Part shown: positions 33,115 to 46,300 of the stretch, piece after piece
How positions within the stretch are numbered: position 1 is the stretch's first letter
Layout: every line of letters begins with the position of its first letter
Notes under the pieces: generated by a model
Databases searched by the model: none
Told to the model about the DNA's origin: nothing
The model's input: the letters and a program-made list of their open reading frames with translations, nothing else
Translations under genes and position numbers: made by a program
Assembly: GCF_001625215.2 (NCBI RefSeq)
Contig: NC_030381.2
Span: 4,551,131 to 4,615,130, forward strand
DNA length: 64,000 nt
Direction of reading: 5' to 3'
DNA from: Daucus carota subsp. sativus
Taxonomy: Eukaryota > Streptophyta > Magnoliopsida > Apiales > Apiaceae

Positions 33115-33478
33115 GGATCCGTTTGGGAGTGCTGTTAAAAATTGCTGTGCTGTCAGAAAAAGTGCTGGTAAATTAAGTGCTGTTGTAGAAATCAGATAAC
33201 TGTTTGGTAATTTTTTGATATTTACTTATTTTGAGTTATAATATAAAAAAAATAATGATTTTGGTGATGTTTTATAATGAAATCTATAACAGCATTCTGC
33301 AAAAGCTGAAAAGCAGCTTTTTCTAAAAGCATGGGAGGACCTGCTTTTTCTAACAGCAGCTTTTCAACTAAAATCTGCTGTTCGGAAAAGCTGCTTTTAG
33401 ATTTACCAAACAGTTTTTCACCTGCTTTTCAGCAAAAAGCTGCTGTTGCTGTCTGCAACAGCAACCCCAAACAGTACC
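33115..33478. mobile_element. 364-bp MITE with GTTTGGG-type terminal repeats
   Basis: The left end GGATCCGTTTGGGAGTGCTG pairs with the right end, which complements to GGTACTGTTTGGGGTTGCTG. The interior is rich in AGCAGCTTTT/AAAAGCTGCT pairs, so the element can fold back on itself. A target duplication of about 3 bp is unclear, so PIF/Harbinger or hAT origin is open. Confidence 0.65.
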
Positions 33479-34555
33479 TTAGTCTGATAAATTTTCTCCG
33501 CTACTTTTTTTATACTTTAAATATCTGCTTATCTCACTTTCACTTTCACTTTTCTTATATTTTTACTCTATTTATTTTATTAACCTCCGTGTTCAACCCA
33601 CAATACGTACATGGATGGTACATTTGCTACAGTCAAGGCATTGTGTAAACAAAAAATACTGTAATGACATAACTGATCGATACCGTTAACTTTATGCATG
33701 TATTCTGTTTGAATGGCTAGCAGCAGTTATAGAATTGTATTCTTTTGCTTGTTTGTGCAACTGAATGGACATCTTTAATATATTATGTCCGACTCTTGTA
33801 ACATTGCAAAAGGTTACATGCATGCACAGTAGAAACCATTGGGTTGGTATCCTTCCTCTTCTATCTTTTCATAGTCATTTGGTAAAATTTTAAACTGAAA
33901 GTATAAGAAAAGTTACATGAATATAGATTGAGTTTATCCATGTAGTTATCTAGATCTTCTTGGGTTTTCTGGTGCGTTTTACAGATGTACTATGTTTACG
34001 TGCAATCAGAATTTCAAAATAGTCACTGCTAAATAATACTTTCTCCGTCTCACTCAAATGTTTAGATATGAGTTGGTTACGGAAGTTTAGTAAATGAGTA
34101 AAGAGAAAAAAATTATGAAAAATGGTATATCTGAAAAAGTAAAACGTAAAGAAATAATTGAGATAGATGAGCAGACAGTTAATATTTAAAAAATAGATGA
34201 GAGAAAGGTTCCTTTTGATCTTTGGTCGAATCGACAGTGTTTTTTACCACATAGAAGCTCAGATAACATAATATGTAATTCTAAGACAATACTCGACGAA
34301 GGAATGAGTGCAGCTGTAGCTGATATCTCGAAAGCGAATCGAATCGAATCTAAGGACAACAAAACCAGCAGCTTCTCTAGCTACTTAACATGCCTGCATT
34401 ATAAAATGTCTGTACGCAAGCAAAACGGAATCAGTGACATGCATAAATCATAGTGTAGGACGAGGAATTATATTCCTTCATGCTTTTGTAAATGTTGAGC
34501 CATAGATATTGTGGATGGGGTCGTTTTGAAGAGAATAACACTAGCCAGGCTTTTG
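33479..34555. other. Intergenic DNA before the nested hAT/copia block
   Basis: No coding region. A one-sided Stowaway-like start (CTTTCTCCGTCTCACTC) lies near 34042 without a matching right end. Confidence 0.4.
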
Positions 34556-34888
34556 GAGCTAGACAGGGGCGGAACTAGGGGGGGGGCAGAGGGGGGCTTG
34601 AGCCCCGGCTAGATCAAAAAAATTTAATAAAATTTTTTTTTTTTTAGTCATAGATATATTATAAAATAAAGAAAAGAAAATTTTTGAGCCCCGGATAATT
34701 TTTTTTCTTTTTAAAAAAATAATTGGCTAAAACATTAAAAAAGAATTAATTTATTGCTTTAATTGTTGTTTACAATTTTGTTAGTTTTAATTATTAGAAT
34801 AATCAAAATTAATATAATTAACATTAAAAAAGCAGAGGTATCAGTAATACATATGAACTGAGAACAGAACATCAAATTATCAAAACAT

Positions 34889-35706
34889 ATGCCCAAGTTT
34901 GTGTTTACATTGCGTTTGATGAAAGATATCTTGGCAATAACCAATGATTTGTCAGAAGCCTTACAACAAAAGACTCAAAATATTATCAACGCCATGACTA
35001 TGGTTCGAGCTACGAAAGTGGAACTACAGTCATTAAGAGAAGACAAATGGGAGACATTTTTAGAAAGTGTTAAGAATTTTTGTGTTGAGAACTCCATTGA
35101 AGTACCTAATATGAATGACACAATACCAATTCGGGGTCGCTCAAGGCGTGAAGGACAAGCTGTTACATACTTTCATCTATACCGTGTTGAAATATTTTGT
35201 GGGGTTAGTTACTTACTTTAATTATTTATGTGTCTTTTATTGGTTTAGTCAATAGTACAACTTATCTATTTGATTATGCCATGTTTATATATTCTGCTCA
35301 AATTTAATTTTCAGGTGATTGATATTATTTCTCGAGAGATGGAAAATCGTTTTTCAGAGACAAACAGTGAGCTGCTTACTTGCATTGCCTCTCTTGATCC
35401 CCGAAATTCTTTTTTGGATTTTGATCATGCAAAGCTTCTTCGATTAGCACAGTTTTATCCAAATGATTTCTCGTTAATGGATCAAGAACTGTTGGGTACT
35501 CAGTTAAACAACTTCATCTTTGATGTCCGAAGCGATAAACATATTTCAGAACTTAAGAATATAGGGGAGCTTGCAATTAAAATGGTGAAGACTCGTAGAC
35601 ATACAGCTTATCCTCTTGTTTATCGATTGATTGAGTTAGCTCTTGTTTTGCCTATTGCGACAGCTACCGTTGAGAGAGTATTCTCGGCAATGAAAATTGT
35701 GAAGTC
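34889..35706 (+). pseudogene. hAT transposase C-terminal remnant, part before the retroelement
   Basis: The first open stretch (34889-35221) resembles the middle of plant zf-MYM/TTF-type hAT transposases (LRLMKDILAITNDLSEALQQ, then NIINAM). After a probable intron (GTTAGT to TTTTCAG, about 35200-35314), the second (to 35706) covers the region leading into the hAT dimerisation domain: ELLTCIASLDPRNSF, YPNDFS, YPLVYRLIELALVLPIATAT, VERVFSAMK. The N-terminal zinc finger and the first catalytic Asp regions are absent. The frame is cut at 35707 by the copia LTR. Confidence 0.85.
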
Positions 35707-36488
35707 TGTAAGTCTAAATGTAAAGACAACCCTATCTGTTACATAGGGATGATAACTCAACAATAGAACAGGACAAGTAAATAACACTACGCCTGCACCG
35801 GAATCGGAAGATACGAAGACAAAGGTTGAAGAAGCCATCTACATTCTTGAAGGAATAAGTTCACTGGAAGAAGTTCATTAATATGTTCATGCCTCAGTGA
35901 AGAATAAAGATTGAAGTATTCAAGATTGTGGAAGCAATGAAGATGTTGTCCAAGTACTCGAAAGATTTCAGTGCAACCCCTGAAGCAAGATATTTTTATA
36001 TATCTTGGTTGGTTATTTATAATCAACAAACTGAAGCATAAACTAACCCGGAATGACTGATCAAGAATATTATCAAGCAAAGGATTCAAAGAATTATTTC
36101 AGTTCGAGTCGCTCGTGAACCAGACCAGTGCACAGGACGTCAGGACATACGAAAGTATTCAGTGGATTCGATCAACGAATATTTGACCAAGTCAAAAGAA
36201 CTACTCCTAAAAGTGACAAAGGAATTTCAAGTTAATATATATATTTATATATTTATATTTATGTGATATTAATTGATTATTACTTGAATAAGAAATTAAT
36301 TCAAGTAATTATCAAATCAATTAATAAATCATAAATATACATATACAAATATATATATTATGAAAAGTCTCCCCGGTCAACCCTCAGTCTTATGAGAGAT
36401 AACAGGGAAGGAATTTGGTGAATGGCGCAAGGTTGTCTCGTTACTTAGATTTATTCTAAGTAACAAACCTCACCCTTCCACTGTACAG

Positions 36489-36758
36489 GCGCAAGGTTTG
36501 ACTTTAAGTCAACACTTGCGCCACATACAGTAAAACCTTCATTACTCACAAATCGATTAAGTCATATATGCTATTACACTGTGGGACTATCTCCTTAGAG
36601 GAGCGCAAGTTTTGACCGTGTCAAAGCGCAAGGTTTGACTTAGTCAAAACTTGCGCTTGACACTTAATCAACTCTGTGGCCTTGTATAAATTCTATCTCA
36701 AGCCACAGGGGTGTACGGTTAAGCGCCATGTTTGACTCTGGAGGGCGCCATCTTTGAC
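36489..36758 (+). promoter_or_regulatory. Array of W-box-containing repeats in the copia U3
   Basis: GCGCAAGGTTTGAC and close variants occur at 36489, 36603, 36626, 36723 and 36745. Each has TTGAC, the core of WRKY-binding W-boxes. Two copies form perfect 14-bp inverted arms (36603-36616 and 36643-36656). The array lies 210-480 bp upstream of the TATA box and is repeated in the 3' LTR (offset 10594). WRKY control is inference. Confidence 0.6.
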
Positions 36759-36968
36759 TTTCACAAGTAAAACCACTGGAATATACATATAAGTATATTT
36801 GGGGCGCAACTTAGCTATACATATATGTATATATATGTGTATATGAAAGTGGCGCCAATCTCTTGTGATTTGGTGGAGTTAGTTTTATTTTTAGAAAACG
36901 AATCCGTCCAGGACGAACTCAAGTCGTCCAGGACGAACTCGTTAACCATGGTTAGTTGTTGGAAAGTC

Positions 36969-36976
36969 TATAAATA
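36969..36976 (+). promoter_or_regulatory. TATA box of the copia 5' LTR
   Basis: TATAAATA followed by GGGC. Transcription (start of R) would begin around 37000. The 3' LTR has the same box at 47563-47570. Confidence 0.7.
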
Positions 36977-37348
36977 GGGCTTTGTGTTTTCATTTGAAAA
37001 CAACTACACACTTTGTAAAGTGCACACACTACACACATACGAGAGCTTAGATAGAAGATCTGTTTTGATAGGCGTTTGTGTGTAGAGTGTATTGTAGTCT
37101 CTGCAGCCAACCTTCGGGTTTGGATTTATAGCACCTTCGAGGTATTTATCAATATACAGATATACCTTGGAAAATATTGTGTGTTGGTTTAATATTTTCA
37201 TATCCTCAGAAATCGACCCAATAAATATCCGGAACACGAAACCCATTACAGGACTGCAATTTATTTATCCGCAAGATTCGAAAGAATTTTAAATTGTAGT
37301 GAGTATCGTATTCAACCCCCCCTTCTACGATACTTTGGACCTAACAAT

Positions 37349-37360
37349 TGGTATCAGAGC
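37349..37360 (+). other. Primer-binding site, initiator tRNA-Met
   Basis: TGGTATCAGAGC is the exact complement of the 3' end of plant initiator tRNA-Met, two bases after the 5' LTR. Confidence 0.95.
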
Positions 37361-37529
37361 CAGGCTGATTGATATACAAATCAGGATCCTAATCGTACGG
37401 AAAATCAAGAACCTAGCTTTTGATATTTGATTAGGGGAAATGTTCTTCCGGTTTGTGTTGCTGAATTTGTCCGTAGGCCTAAGCAAGGATTATCTGTTGG
37501 ATACTGAACTTTGGACCAGGACTTATAAA

Positions 37530-38120
37530 TTTATATTTTAAATTTTAATAAGTTTATTTTATAAATTTGATTTAATTTATTTTAAACTTATTAATTGAGT
37601 TTATTATGAATTAATTAAATTTATTTTATGAACTTAATTAAATTTATTTTATAAACCTTATGAAATTCATTTAATAAATTTGTTCAGATTTATTTTAGAC
37701 TTGTAAAGTTTACTCTTAGACTTTATTAAGTTTATCATAAATTTTATAAATTTATTATTTAAATTTTTATAGTTTATAATTTATATTTAAGTTAAAATAT
37801 AAAATATAAATTTAAGAGGATTTAACTGATTATGGATATAAGTTCAAGTTCAAGGGTTCAATTTCATTTGTTCTGGAAGCTATGATTTAATTGGAGACGA
37901 GACACTTGAATATTTTCAAAAATTAAATTTATTTAATAAATTTTAATATATTTACTAAATAAATTTGAAATAAATTTATTCTAAACTTATTCAGTTTATT
38001 ATGAATTTATTTGAATTTATTTTTTAAATATAATTAAATTTACTTTATAGATTTAACTAAGTTTATTTTATACTTTATTTTCTTTCATCTTTTAAAACTT
38101 ATTTTTAAATTTATTTTCTT
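37530..38120 (+). other. Very AT-rich leader region of the copia-type element
   Basis: Degenerate repeats of TTTAATAAATTTATTTTA-like words and no coding potential, at the place where gag would start soon after in a normal element. Confidence 0.6.
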
Positions 38121-40519
38121 TATAATTTAAACTTAGTTTAAATAATCAAGTGTCCCGTAACCTTTTTAATTATTCTACTCCAAGACAAATCAGATTGACA
38201 TTTAGTTGAGACAGATCAGGCTGACAGATTACAAGACAAACACCGGGCTTTCAAATACCAGATTCTCAGAACCGGTAATGGAAGTACATTGATGACCCAA
38301 TCCAATTGATTTCTCAAAGGATTATTAGAAGCAGTTTTCTATGTTCGACAAAGATGATTGTGATTCGAAGAAGATTCTATTGAAGACTAATTTGGTACTA
38401 CTAATAGTGGATTTTGAAGAAGGTACTTCAGGCCTTGATCTGAGTAATTACTCCTACTTGATTATCAGATCACCAGATCAGGATGGGAACTTGCTTTATG
38501 AGTGCATCTTCCCAGGGCTCGGAATGTCAACTTTGAATGGCACCACTAGTAGTAGGAAAAAGAGAAGTTTTTGCAGAAGAATCTTCAAGGGATTTCAATC
38601 TAACTCAGTGATTCAGGGAAATACAATTACACGGTGAATTGTATCAATGCTAAATCCATCCAGAATCAACTGAACCAAAGACAGAGAATTGTGGAGGTTT
38701 AAGGATATAATTATCGAGTTACTACTGCACCAAATCAGTTTCGTGCATTTATGTCAGAACCTTAGGATTGAACAGAAGAGTTTGTAACTACTGAATTTGA
38801 GGAAGCTCAAGTCGACGAAAGTTAACACTTTTGAAGAATGTGAGGACATAACTTCAAGGATTAGCATAACACTATCTGAGAGGTTTAGTCATGTCAGATT
38901 CAGATGGAATCCATTGGTTTCAAGTGGTGACTCTTCGGGGTTCAGTTCGACAGGTTGTTTGAAAACTGAGTTGGTCAGTACACACAATATTGATTGGTAT
39001 CTTTAGCAAAGAATGGTTGCTATATATATTTGAAGCCACGACAAACAAGGATGATAGGGCTTGTCTGAAATTCAAGTGGATGTTTTGAAAGAAACATCAC
39101 AACAAGTTCTTATGCTATTTTAGGAAAGGTGTGAGCTGGATCAGTTGCTGATGAGAAGGATGATTATGGTTATCTGGCTATCCTAGCATTCTCTGAAGAT
39201 GACTCAACTCGCACATCTCAGGTACGAATTCTTTCTAACTATGCAATACATATTTCTTTATATTCAAAGCATGTTATAAATCTCTGAGTAGAATTGTTTA
39301 ACACACAAGCACAAGCATGATAGCATCACAATAGATAATGTTGAACTAGTATGCTAGGTCATTGTTCTGGTAACTAGGATTGATGATAATCTTGTGCATG
39401 TGTCTTTAGCAGATTCTTAACATGTGTATGAATATTTAGGATTTGATTATTTGCTATGGTGAGATTAGAAGCTTTCCTTTGGAAAACAACTCTTAGTTTT
39501 AGGGGTTATGATCCTAGCATATATAACTTTGTTAAAACATTTACTTTCAGATTCCCTAGTACAATTAGATTTGCTTATTTATCTGAATTGTTTGTTAAGG
39601 AATTTATTTGTTCTATGATGGAATGTCTACCTTCTGTCAGTAGAACTTTTAGAACTTCATGTTAGATCTAAAACTGACTTAGGTAATAGAGATAGTATAA
39701 TGCCATATAACAACAGATTGGGATTAATATAAATTGATAATGTGATTATTAATTTCTTGTGTCTAATCCATATGCTTTTCGAAGATTATTGAATATATGT
39801 AATTCTACTTGCTACCTGTTGCACTTGTGTTAATTGGTTTAAGTAGAGAGTACTGAATCTTCTGAATTGCATAACTGCCTACCTTGCTCTTGTCTTATCT
39901 TTGATTGTTTGCCATGTGTATTCAACATCATGTCTGCTTATTTTCATGAATGCATGTCTTTGCACTCGCATTGATTTTAGAAAAGCATGTTTGAGAATTA
40001 CATTAGGGCAATGTCTAAATAAGAATTAGCATGTTAAGGTTACTTCTGTTGTTACCGCTGTTAAAGAAAAATCTCTAATCCATCCGGACCCAGTTATGAT
40101 TGGGGACCATAGAACTCTTTCCATTTGTGATTGCAGGTTACATATGTTCCATATGATTTTTGGTGCACTCTGTTTGCTGAGTAGCTGAAATCATATGATT
40201 CACAAAAGTACCATGTTAGCAAATGTGATCGTGTGAGCAGTTCCGTCAATAATCTTTGAAAGATGACAACAAAGATTCTCTTACGGGACATGCCTGTTTT
40301 CCTGGAATGTCATCATGGAAGAATATCTTTCTTGGAAGAGTCAAAGCACAAAAATTCTTAGTATCAGACGGTTCTCTGACAAAGGACATTATGTCAGTTC
40401 ATGGAATAGTGTTTTATCTCAAATCAGGAAGAATGTGAATTTTGCTCGTAGCTAATATGGAACTTCAACTGAAGATGGAGTGAGCTGTTTCGATAGTAAA
40501 GCTTCACGAGATAAGTGTT

Positions 40520-40875
40520 AGCTATGGCATCTGAAGCTCTCGCACTTGTATGTCAAAACAAGGAGCTCTTTCTATTCGTAAGAAGAGAATTGGTGAGAGG
40601 ACTACCTCATCTGGAATTCAATATGGATGAAGATTATGAGGTATGTCAATAGGGAAGTCGAAGGAGCATCGCACAGAAGCAAAGATATGACTAACATTAC
40701 TGAGCCGCTTCAGATGATACGTATGGATTTCTACGGATCAGCTAATGTCATGTCTGCAAACAAAGCTAGATATCTTTTTGCGATGATCATTGACTGCTCT
40801 AGATTCTTTCGTGTTGTTCATATGTGTTCGAAGGACAAGACGTCACAAATGAAGGTTGATCAAGATGAACCCTGA
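40520..40875 (+). pseudogene. Decayed pre-integrase/integrase remnant of copia pol
   Basis: Traces in shifting frames spell a WHLKLSHL-like start, RRELVRGLPHLEFNMDED and then PLQMIRMDFYGSANVMS and RYLFAMIIDCSRFFRVVHM. These correspond to the GAG-pre-integrase zinc region and the first catalytic block of copia integrase (D in xMDLFGP, ID/DD in VDDYSR). Frameshifts and stops make it non-functional. It is the only pol segment I could identify in the interior. Confidence 0.65.
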
Positions 40876-43800
40876 TCATTGATAAATCCAGAAAGACACC
40901 ATTCTTGGCAGTGGCCAATCAGAAGCAAACACTAACTCTTGGTATGTGTTTGGAGGAAAATGCCTATTTGCAAGTCTTGCATTTGAAGCTCAAAGAATAT
41001 TTTCCTCAGCTACTCAATGGAGTCTACAGTCTACAGGGTGATTGTGATTAATCAACAGAAGGTGATTGTAAGTCTGGACAGGACATTGAACGACACTTTG
41101 CTCCAAGCTGTTAAAGGTGATATTATTGGTTTAATAATGATTCAGATCCAAGCAGAATCTCTTTGCAAGGATAAGGATTATTAAAGAAATCCCAGCAACA
41201 GCTTAGGGGGAGCATTTGGTGGATCTACTAGTCAAACTCAACACCACACAAGATGAACAGGACATATAAAGAACGTATCTGCTTAGACAAAGGGTTTGGA
41301 GTCAATATCATTCCCGGGTTCTAGTTCTTAAATGTTCCTAACGGTGAAGTGAAGACTGGGAGAGCTATTGTGAAATGATGTTATTTCTTTGAGTTTCAAT
41401 CTGAAGTGAAACTTGAGGAAGATTCAGAAGCTCTTAAATGGATCCAGATTGAGTGATTGCACAGCAAGATGATCTCAATCAGTTTGAAAGCAGATTGTGC
41501 GGATTCTGATACCCTGACCTAAAGACAATTCAGTACTTAGTACTTGTCGGGTATTCATATTCCAACTGGATAGTTTTGGCTCTGTTACGAGGGACAAGCC
41601 AATTTGGTTGCTTAGAGTTACTACAAAGGAGAAGGTTATGAAGATGATGGAAACAGAATCTTCAAGTTCAGGACTCTACATCTTAGGGGACTCAACGACC
41701 TTCATGATTGAACTAAAGCACCATTGACGAGACTGGGGTTTAGGATATTACAGTGAGCTAGAAGATGAAGATTCATACAATATTTCAAGGACTTTGCAGT
41801 TGCAGATCCAACGGAATTTGTATACCTATTTCTTCACCAGCTCTCTATGAGTTGCTATTCAACACCTGATGATCGTCACAGACATGGTATGACTTCTGAC
41901 TAGCATATTATCTTAATATCTGTTTGCTAGAGTCATATTTGGTATCCAAATTATTACCTCTCATGATACAAGGCACACACAATACAACTATATGTGCTGT
42001 GATACCATGATTATATTATATGTGGACTAACGTCACTTGTGCAAGATAATTGCTAAGTGAATGCAGATTAGTGATATGATGAGTTTTTTGCAAAGTTGCA
42101 ATTCTTTATGGTCTACTAGTTAGCCTAAAGAATGATGGCAATAAAAAGAAGTCAAGGATCTTTTGAATATGCGCATTTTGGAAGATTCTAGACCTGCCAA
42201 GACTTATGCCAACAACCACTGGACTTAATCAGTACAAGAAAGGTACATCAACTGAAATGTCAAGTCTCAGAGGTATTCAACTTATCACTTTACTTAACTG
42301 CAAGTGGATCACATGATATATTTTCTATAAGGTATTACTTCTTTCATGAGCATGTCTATCGTATTTCTTGAATGAATTCATGAGTATTAAATTGTCTATA
42401 CATAGGACTTGTGAATTTATTTAAAATCCAGTACCTCGTGCTTTTTGCTATTATATATGATTGCCATGTTTATTGATTTGCATGCTTAGATGGTGATTAT
42501 ATGTTTTAGCATGAGTATTTGTTATTTCAAATTATTTAAATTGTGTTGCATGACAATTAAGTGACTTATTTGTTCATGATTTAAATGATTAGAGATGACA
42601 TGAAGCATGACTTAATTATGTTATTTTTCTTGATCTATACCTCTTCAACAATTGGTATCTAGTAGAGAACTTTGTCATAATCTAGTCGTGATATATCTGT
42701 ATTTGTGAACATACTTAGGATTATTTTCTAGGTTGAATTCATTTTTATAGGTATAAAATCTGATGCATGACTTATTTGTTTCTAGACTTGTGACTTGTAT
42801 CAGTAATTGGTATGTGGTTAGAATCTAGTTAGAATTTAGTCATGATATACTAGTATTTGTGGAGTTACTTAGATTCTCTCTAGGCTGAATCCATTTATAT
42901 TAGTGTATATACTTGAAGCATAACTATTTGTGTTGGATATTTGATGATTCATTAATTGATATTTCATTTCATGTCTAACTGCATATAGTTGTGATACTTT
43001 TAGTGTTAGTGATATTTTTGCATGCTTATATGTAGATCACTAATATTAATTGTTAATATTTTCTGCGAGGAGTTGTGTGAGTTTACTTGTACTCAATGCT
43101 TACATGTATAAGACTTGTGAACTTTTCTTCAACTTTCCCTCGGGCTTGCGTATATCTTTGTATGATTGTCATGATTTTAGTTGTTATATGATGATCTGAT
43201 AATTATATGATATAGCGTAGGTAATTATTATTTTATCTTAGTTAAATTGTGATCCATGACAATTATATGCTTATTTGTTTCATGATTGACTTTGATAGAA
43301 TAATAGATGCATGATTAATTCACATTTTGAATTATTTAATTGGTATCTCTCTTTGATGCTTTATTGATGTTTTATTTGTGAATTGATTGTGATATATTGG
43401 CACTGGTGAAATATTGTTGCATATTTCTTAAAACCACTAGGGCTAATATATTTTAGGTGTTTAATATTCTGAGTACAAGGGAGACAACATAATCTTTATT
43501 CAGTCTCATATTTATGTTCTAGAGTGGTGAGTTTCTTTAAAGAAATTTTCATATCAATTGATTTCAACAATTGGTATCCACTACTCTATATCATAAAATT
43601 TCTTAGAATATTTTGCATCTATACATGTAGCGTCATAGGACGATACATTGATTATCTTGTATTTGTGTACTTGGTGATCTTTGTCACTTGTAGCGTCTGT
43701 TTTGACGATGTGCTAGTATGAGGCCTTTTCACTAATTATTGTGGTGAGTGCTTTATACACTGTAGCGCATAAATTTTCTTTTTCCCTTTTTAAATTGTAG

Positions 43801-44689
43801 TGAGAAACAGGAGTCTGTGTCTTTTTCAAAGACAAGTTCATTTAAACCTTTTATGCATAGATTCAGACTCTCGTACTCAAACAAGTTTTTAATGGAAAAC
43901 TTTGATTCTTTCATCGGTTGTGATTGTCATTCTTTATGAAAATCATTTTACAGTCACAACTGATTCATTTTTCTTCAAAAGATTAAATGCAATTGCTTTC
44001 ATTCAAAATCATAGATTTTCTAAAATGCATTTATATCTCTTTCTGTTCTTCGGAACTTAATCAGCCTCTTGGCTTTCCTAGATAGTCATAAGGTTGAAAA
44101 CCAACAATCTTTATCCCAGACTATAAAACCAAATTCAGAACACATCCCAACTTTCCCCCTGGAGTGATAAGGAACTTATTAGACTAAAAGTCAATGAGGG
44201 AGAAACTGTACTCGTTGCAGCAAATAAGGATGTGAGGGATAGTGTACCCACAGCTCTACCTCTCAAGGAGAAAAGGTGTTTTCAAACTTGAGGTAACTGT
44301 TGCTCATCTGTATTCTCCCAAAAGAATATAGAGCTGAAAAGGCAATAAAACAGTCTCTGGAATCATTCTCTCAACAGGATGAGTCCATTGAAATTCGCTC
44401 GTCAGCCAGAGCATCTTGTATTGAGTCAAGCACATCATCAGTAATCACTCTGATGAAGAGCCTAAACAAAAAATCTTATGGACACGATACAAGAGAGTGC
44501 ACAGTGAGGTTAAAGGTTTTGTTCCAGAAGCAACTTCTTCATTTACCATTTTACGGTAGATAAGATGGTTGATGCCTTTACAGGTGTAAGGAGGAAACGA
44601 GGATCTCAATTGCCAAATCTTCAGGATTCTCGTCTCCCTCCCCAGATAAGAACAGATCTGGATCCAATCGGAATGGATTTCCTATTTAT

Positions 44690-45350
44690 AGGAGATCGGC
44701 AACTCTCTGACTATGAGTCAATTTATTGATGAGTCAGTTGAGGATCGGGGATTTACGAAACCCCATTGCACCGCCAGTGACCTCTCTTGAAGGGGCTATG
44801 GTGATTTTCTCATGCAGGTATAGAAGACCATACTTTGAGTGCTGAGAGAAACACTGTGAGCCAAACACTGAGAGTTAAACACTTGGTGAGATTCTGAGAA
44901 GGTTCAGTTAGATACCTGAATGAGAAATATGTGAGCATGAGTGAGTGCAAACACATAGGAAATTGAGAGAATGAAACACTTGTGAGGTACATATAATGAT
45001 AATTGGTATTGAAAGCTCACAAGTTGTTGAAAGAATTGACGGAAGCAACTATGGTTCATTCCATTTCACGGTGTGAACTTATGGTTGATGATTCACTTGA
45101 ATCAAGTGTCTTCACAGACATTGAGGAGGACTTAGGCCTTTGCCATAATTAAGCCTTTGTCTAACCTCCCAGAGCAAACAACTCTGGATCCTTAATTGGA
45201 TAAGCCACTTAGTGGTTGGCAACTTGTGGACCATGATTCGGATTTATCTGATGAGTCTATAGGGACTGGGAATTACGAACTCCCATTGCACCACCGGTGA
45301 CCCCCTTTAAGGGTGGCTAAGGTGATTTTCTTGCAGGTACTCAGCATTTT
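44690..45350 (+). repeat. Diverged duplication inside the copia-type interior
   Basis: A block near 44690-44820 (GGCAACT..., ATTGATGAGTCAGTTGAGGA, CCCATTGCACCGCCAGTGACC, GGTGATTTTCTCATGCAGGT) recurs near 45215-45340 with substitutions (CCCATTGCACCACCGGTGACC, GGTGATTTTCTTGCAGGT). It lies in the env-position part. It does not code. Confidence 0.65.
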
Positions 45351-46287
45351 GGAAGCTCAGTATTTGTGTGGAGGGATACACTTACAGAACTCGTGAGTGA
45401 CACCCTTACCCAAAAACCGAGAGAAAATTGAGTGTTGAGTGATACACCTGCAGAACATTTTAGTGAGACACCCACTAATTACCAAATTTATACCTACAGA
45501 CATAGTGGATGTAGTTACTGGAATGTCAGTTTTACTCATTACTTTTCCGTTTGGAACCTATTCTTTCAGCATAGGGACCAACCCAATCAAAGTAAACCCT
45601 TCTTCTGAACTCTTTCTTCGACCCCAGCTTTAGCGTTGTTTAGTTCTCTATGGGGAGATTATCTTTTGGTACAGGAAGTATTGTACACGTTCCTTGACCA
45701 TATTTGATACCACATATCCTCGGAGGATTCCACAACTAAGGGGGAGAATATATTTAGGGGGAGAATATATGAAAGGGGGAAGAAAAAGTAAGTTAGCTTT
45801 CTTCTATTGTCTACAACTAAGGGGGATTAAACTACTCTTTAGCTGTGTACTACTGAAGGGGAGATTCTTCTTCAACTACGGAGGAGGATTGATCTTTCAT
45901 CTAAGGGAAGACAACTACTTATCACCAAGGGGAACCTGATCAAGGTAACGGGAGGAGAAGTATAAGGTGATACATTTATTCTTCAGTAAGTGGTAGACAG
46001 GAACTTATTCATTACCACTGGAGAATTCAATGAAGCTGCTGATTATTCTTTGCATAATGGAATGTTTTGAATTCTCTTCAAGACAGACTATGAGGATTAT
46101 CTGGCAGGTAAGCAAGAACCAGAGAAATAAAAGTGATATGCACATTTGTTATTTCTATTCATGAAATCTGGAAATGTATTATATGATCCAGAAACTCTGT
46201 AGCATTATTTACTAGTCCAGGACTTTACTTTTTCTAGTGTTAGTTGAGTTATCCTCCAGAGGATTTGCTTGTTATGATTAACAAACA

Positions 46288-46300
46288 AATAGGGGGAGAT
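46288..46300 (+). other. Polypurine tract of the copia-type element
   Basis: AATAGGGGGAGAT directly abuts the TG of the 3' LTR. Confidence 0.9.

Larger units (their letters stand above)
35707..37346 (+). repeat. 5' LTR of the copia-type element (1640 bp)
   Basis: It starts TGTAAGTCTAAATG and ends GGACCTAACA. The U3 part has an array of GCGC(A/C)A..TTTGAC motifs, a tandem 16-bp repeat CGTCCAGGACGAACTC (36905-36920, 36925-36940) and a TATA box. Confidence 0.96.

Noticed and set aside
34040..34200. A Stowaway MITE starting CTTTCTCCGTCTCACTC
   Set aside because: No matching right terminal repeat or TA flank could be found.
35787..36089. A 100-codon antisense ORF found in both copia LTRs (also 46381-46683)
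   Set aside because: Its identity in both LTRs only reflects LTR identity; there is no family resemblance, and it runs antisense to the element.
36425..36540. CRISPR-like array from the repeated GCGCAAGGTTTGAC words
   Set aside because: Spacing is irregular, units are short and partly inverted, and the context is a plant LTR promoter.
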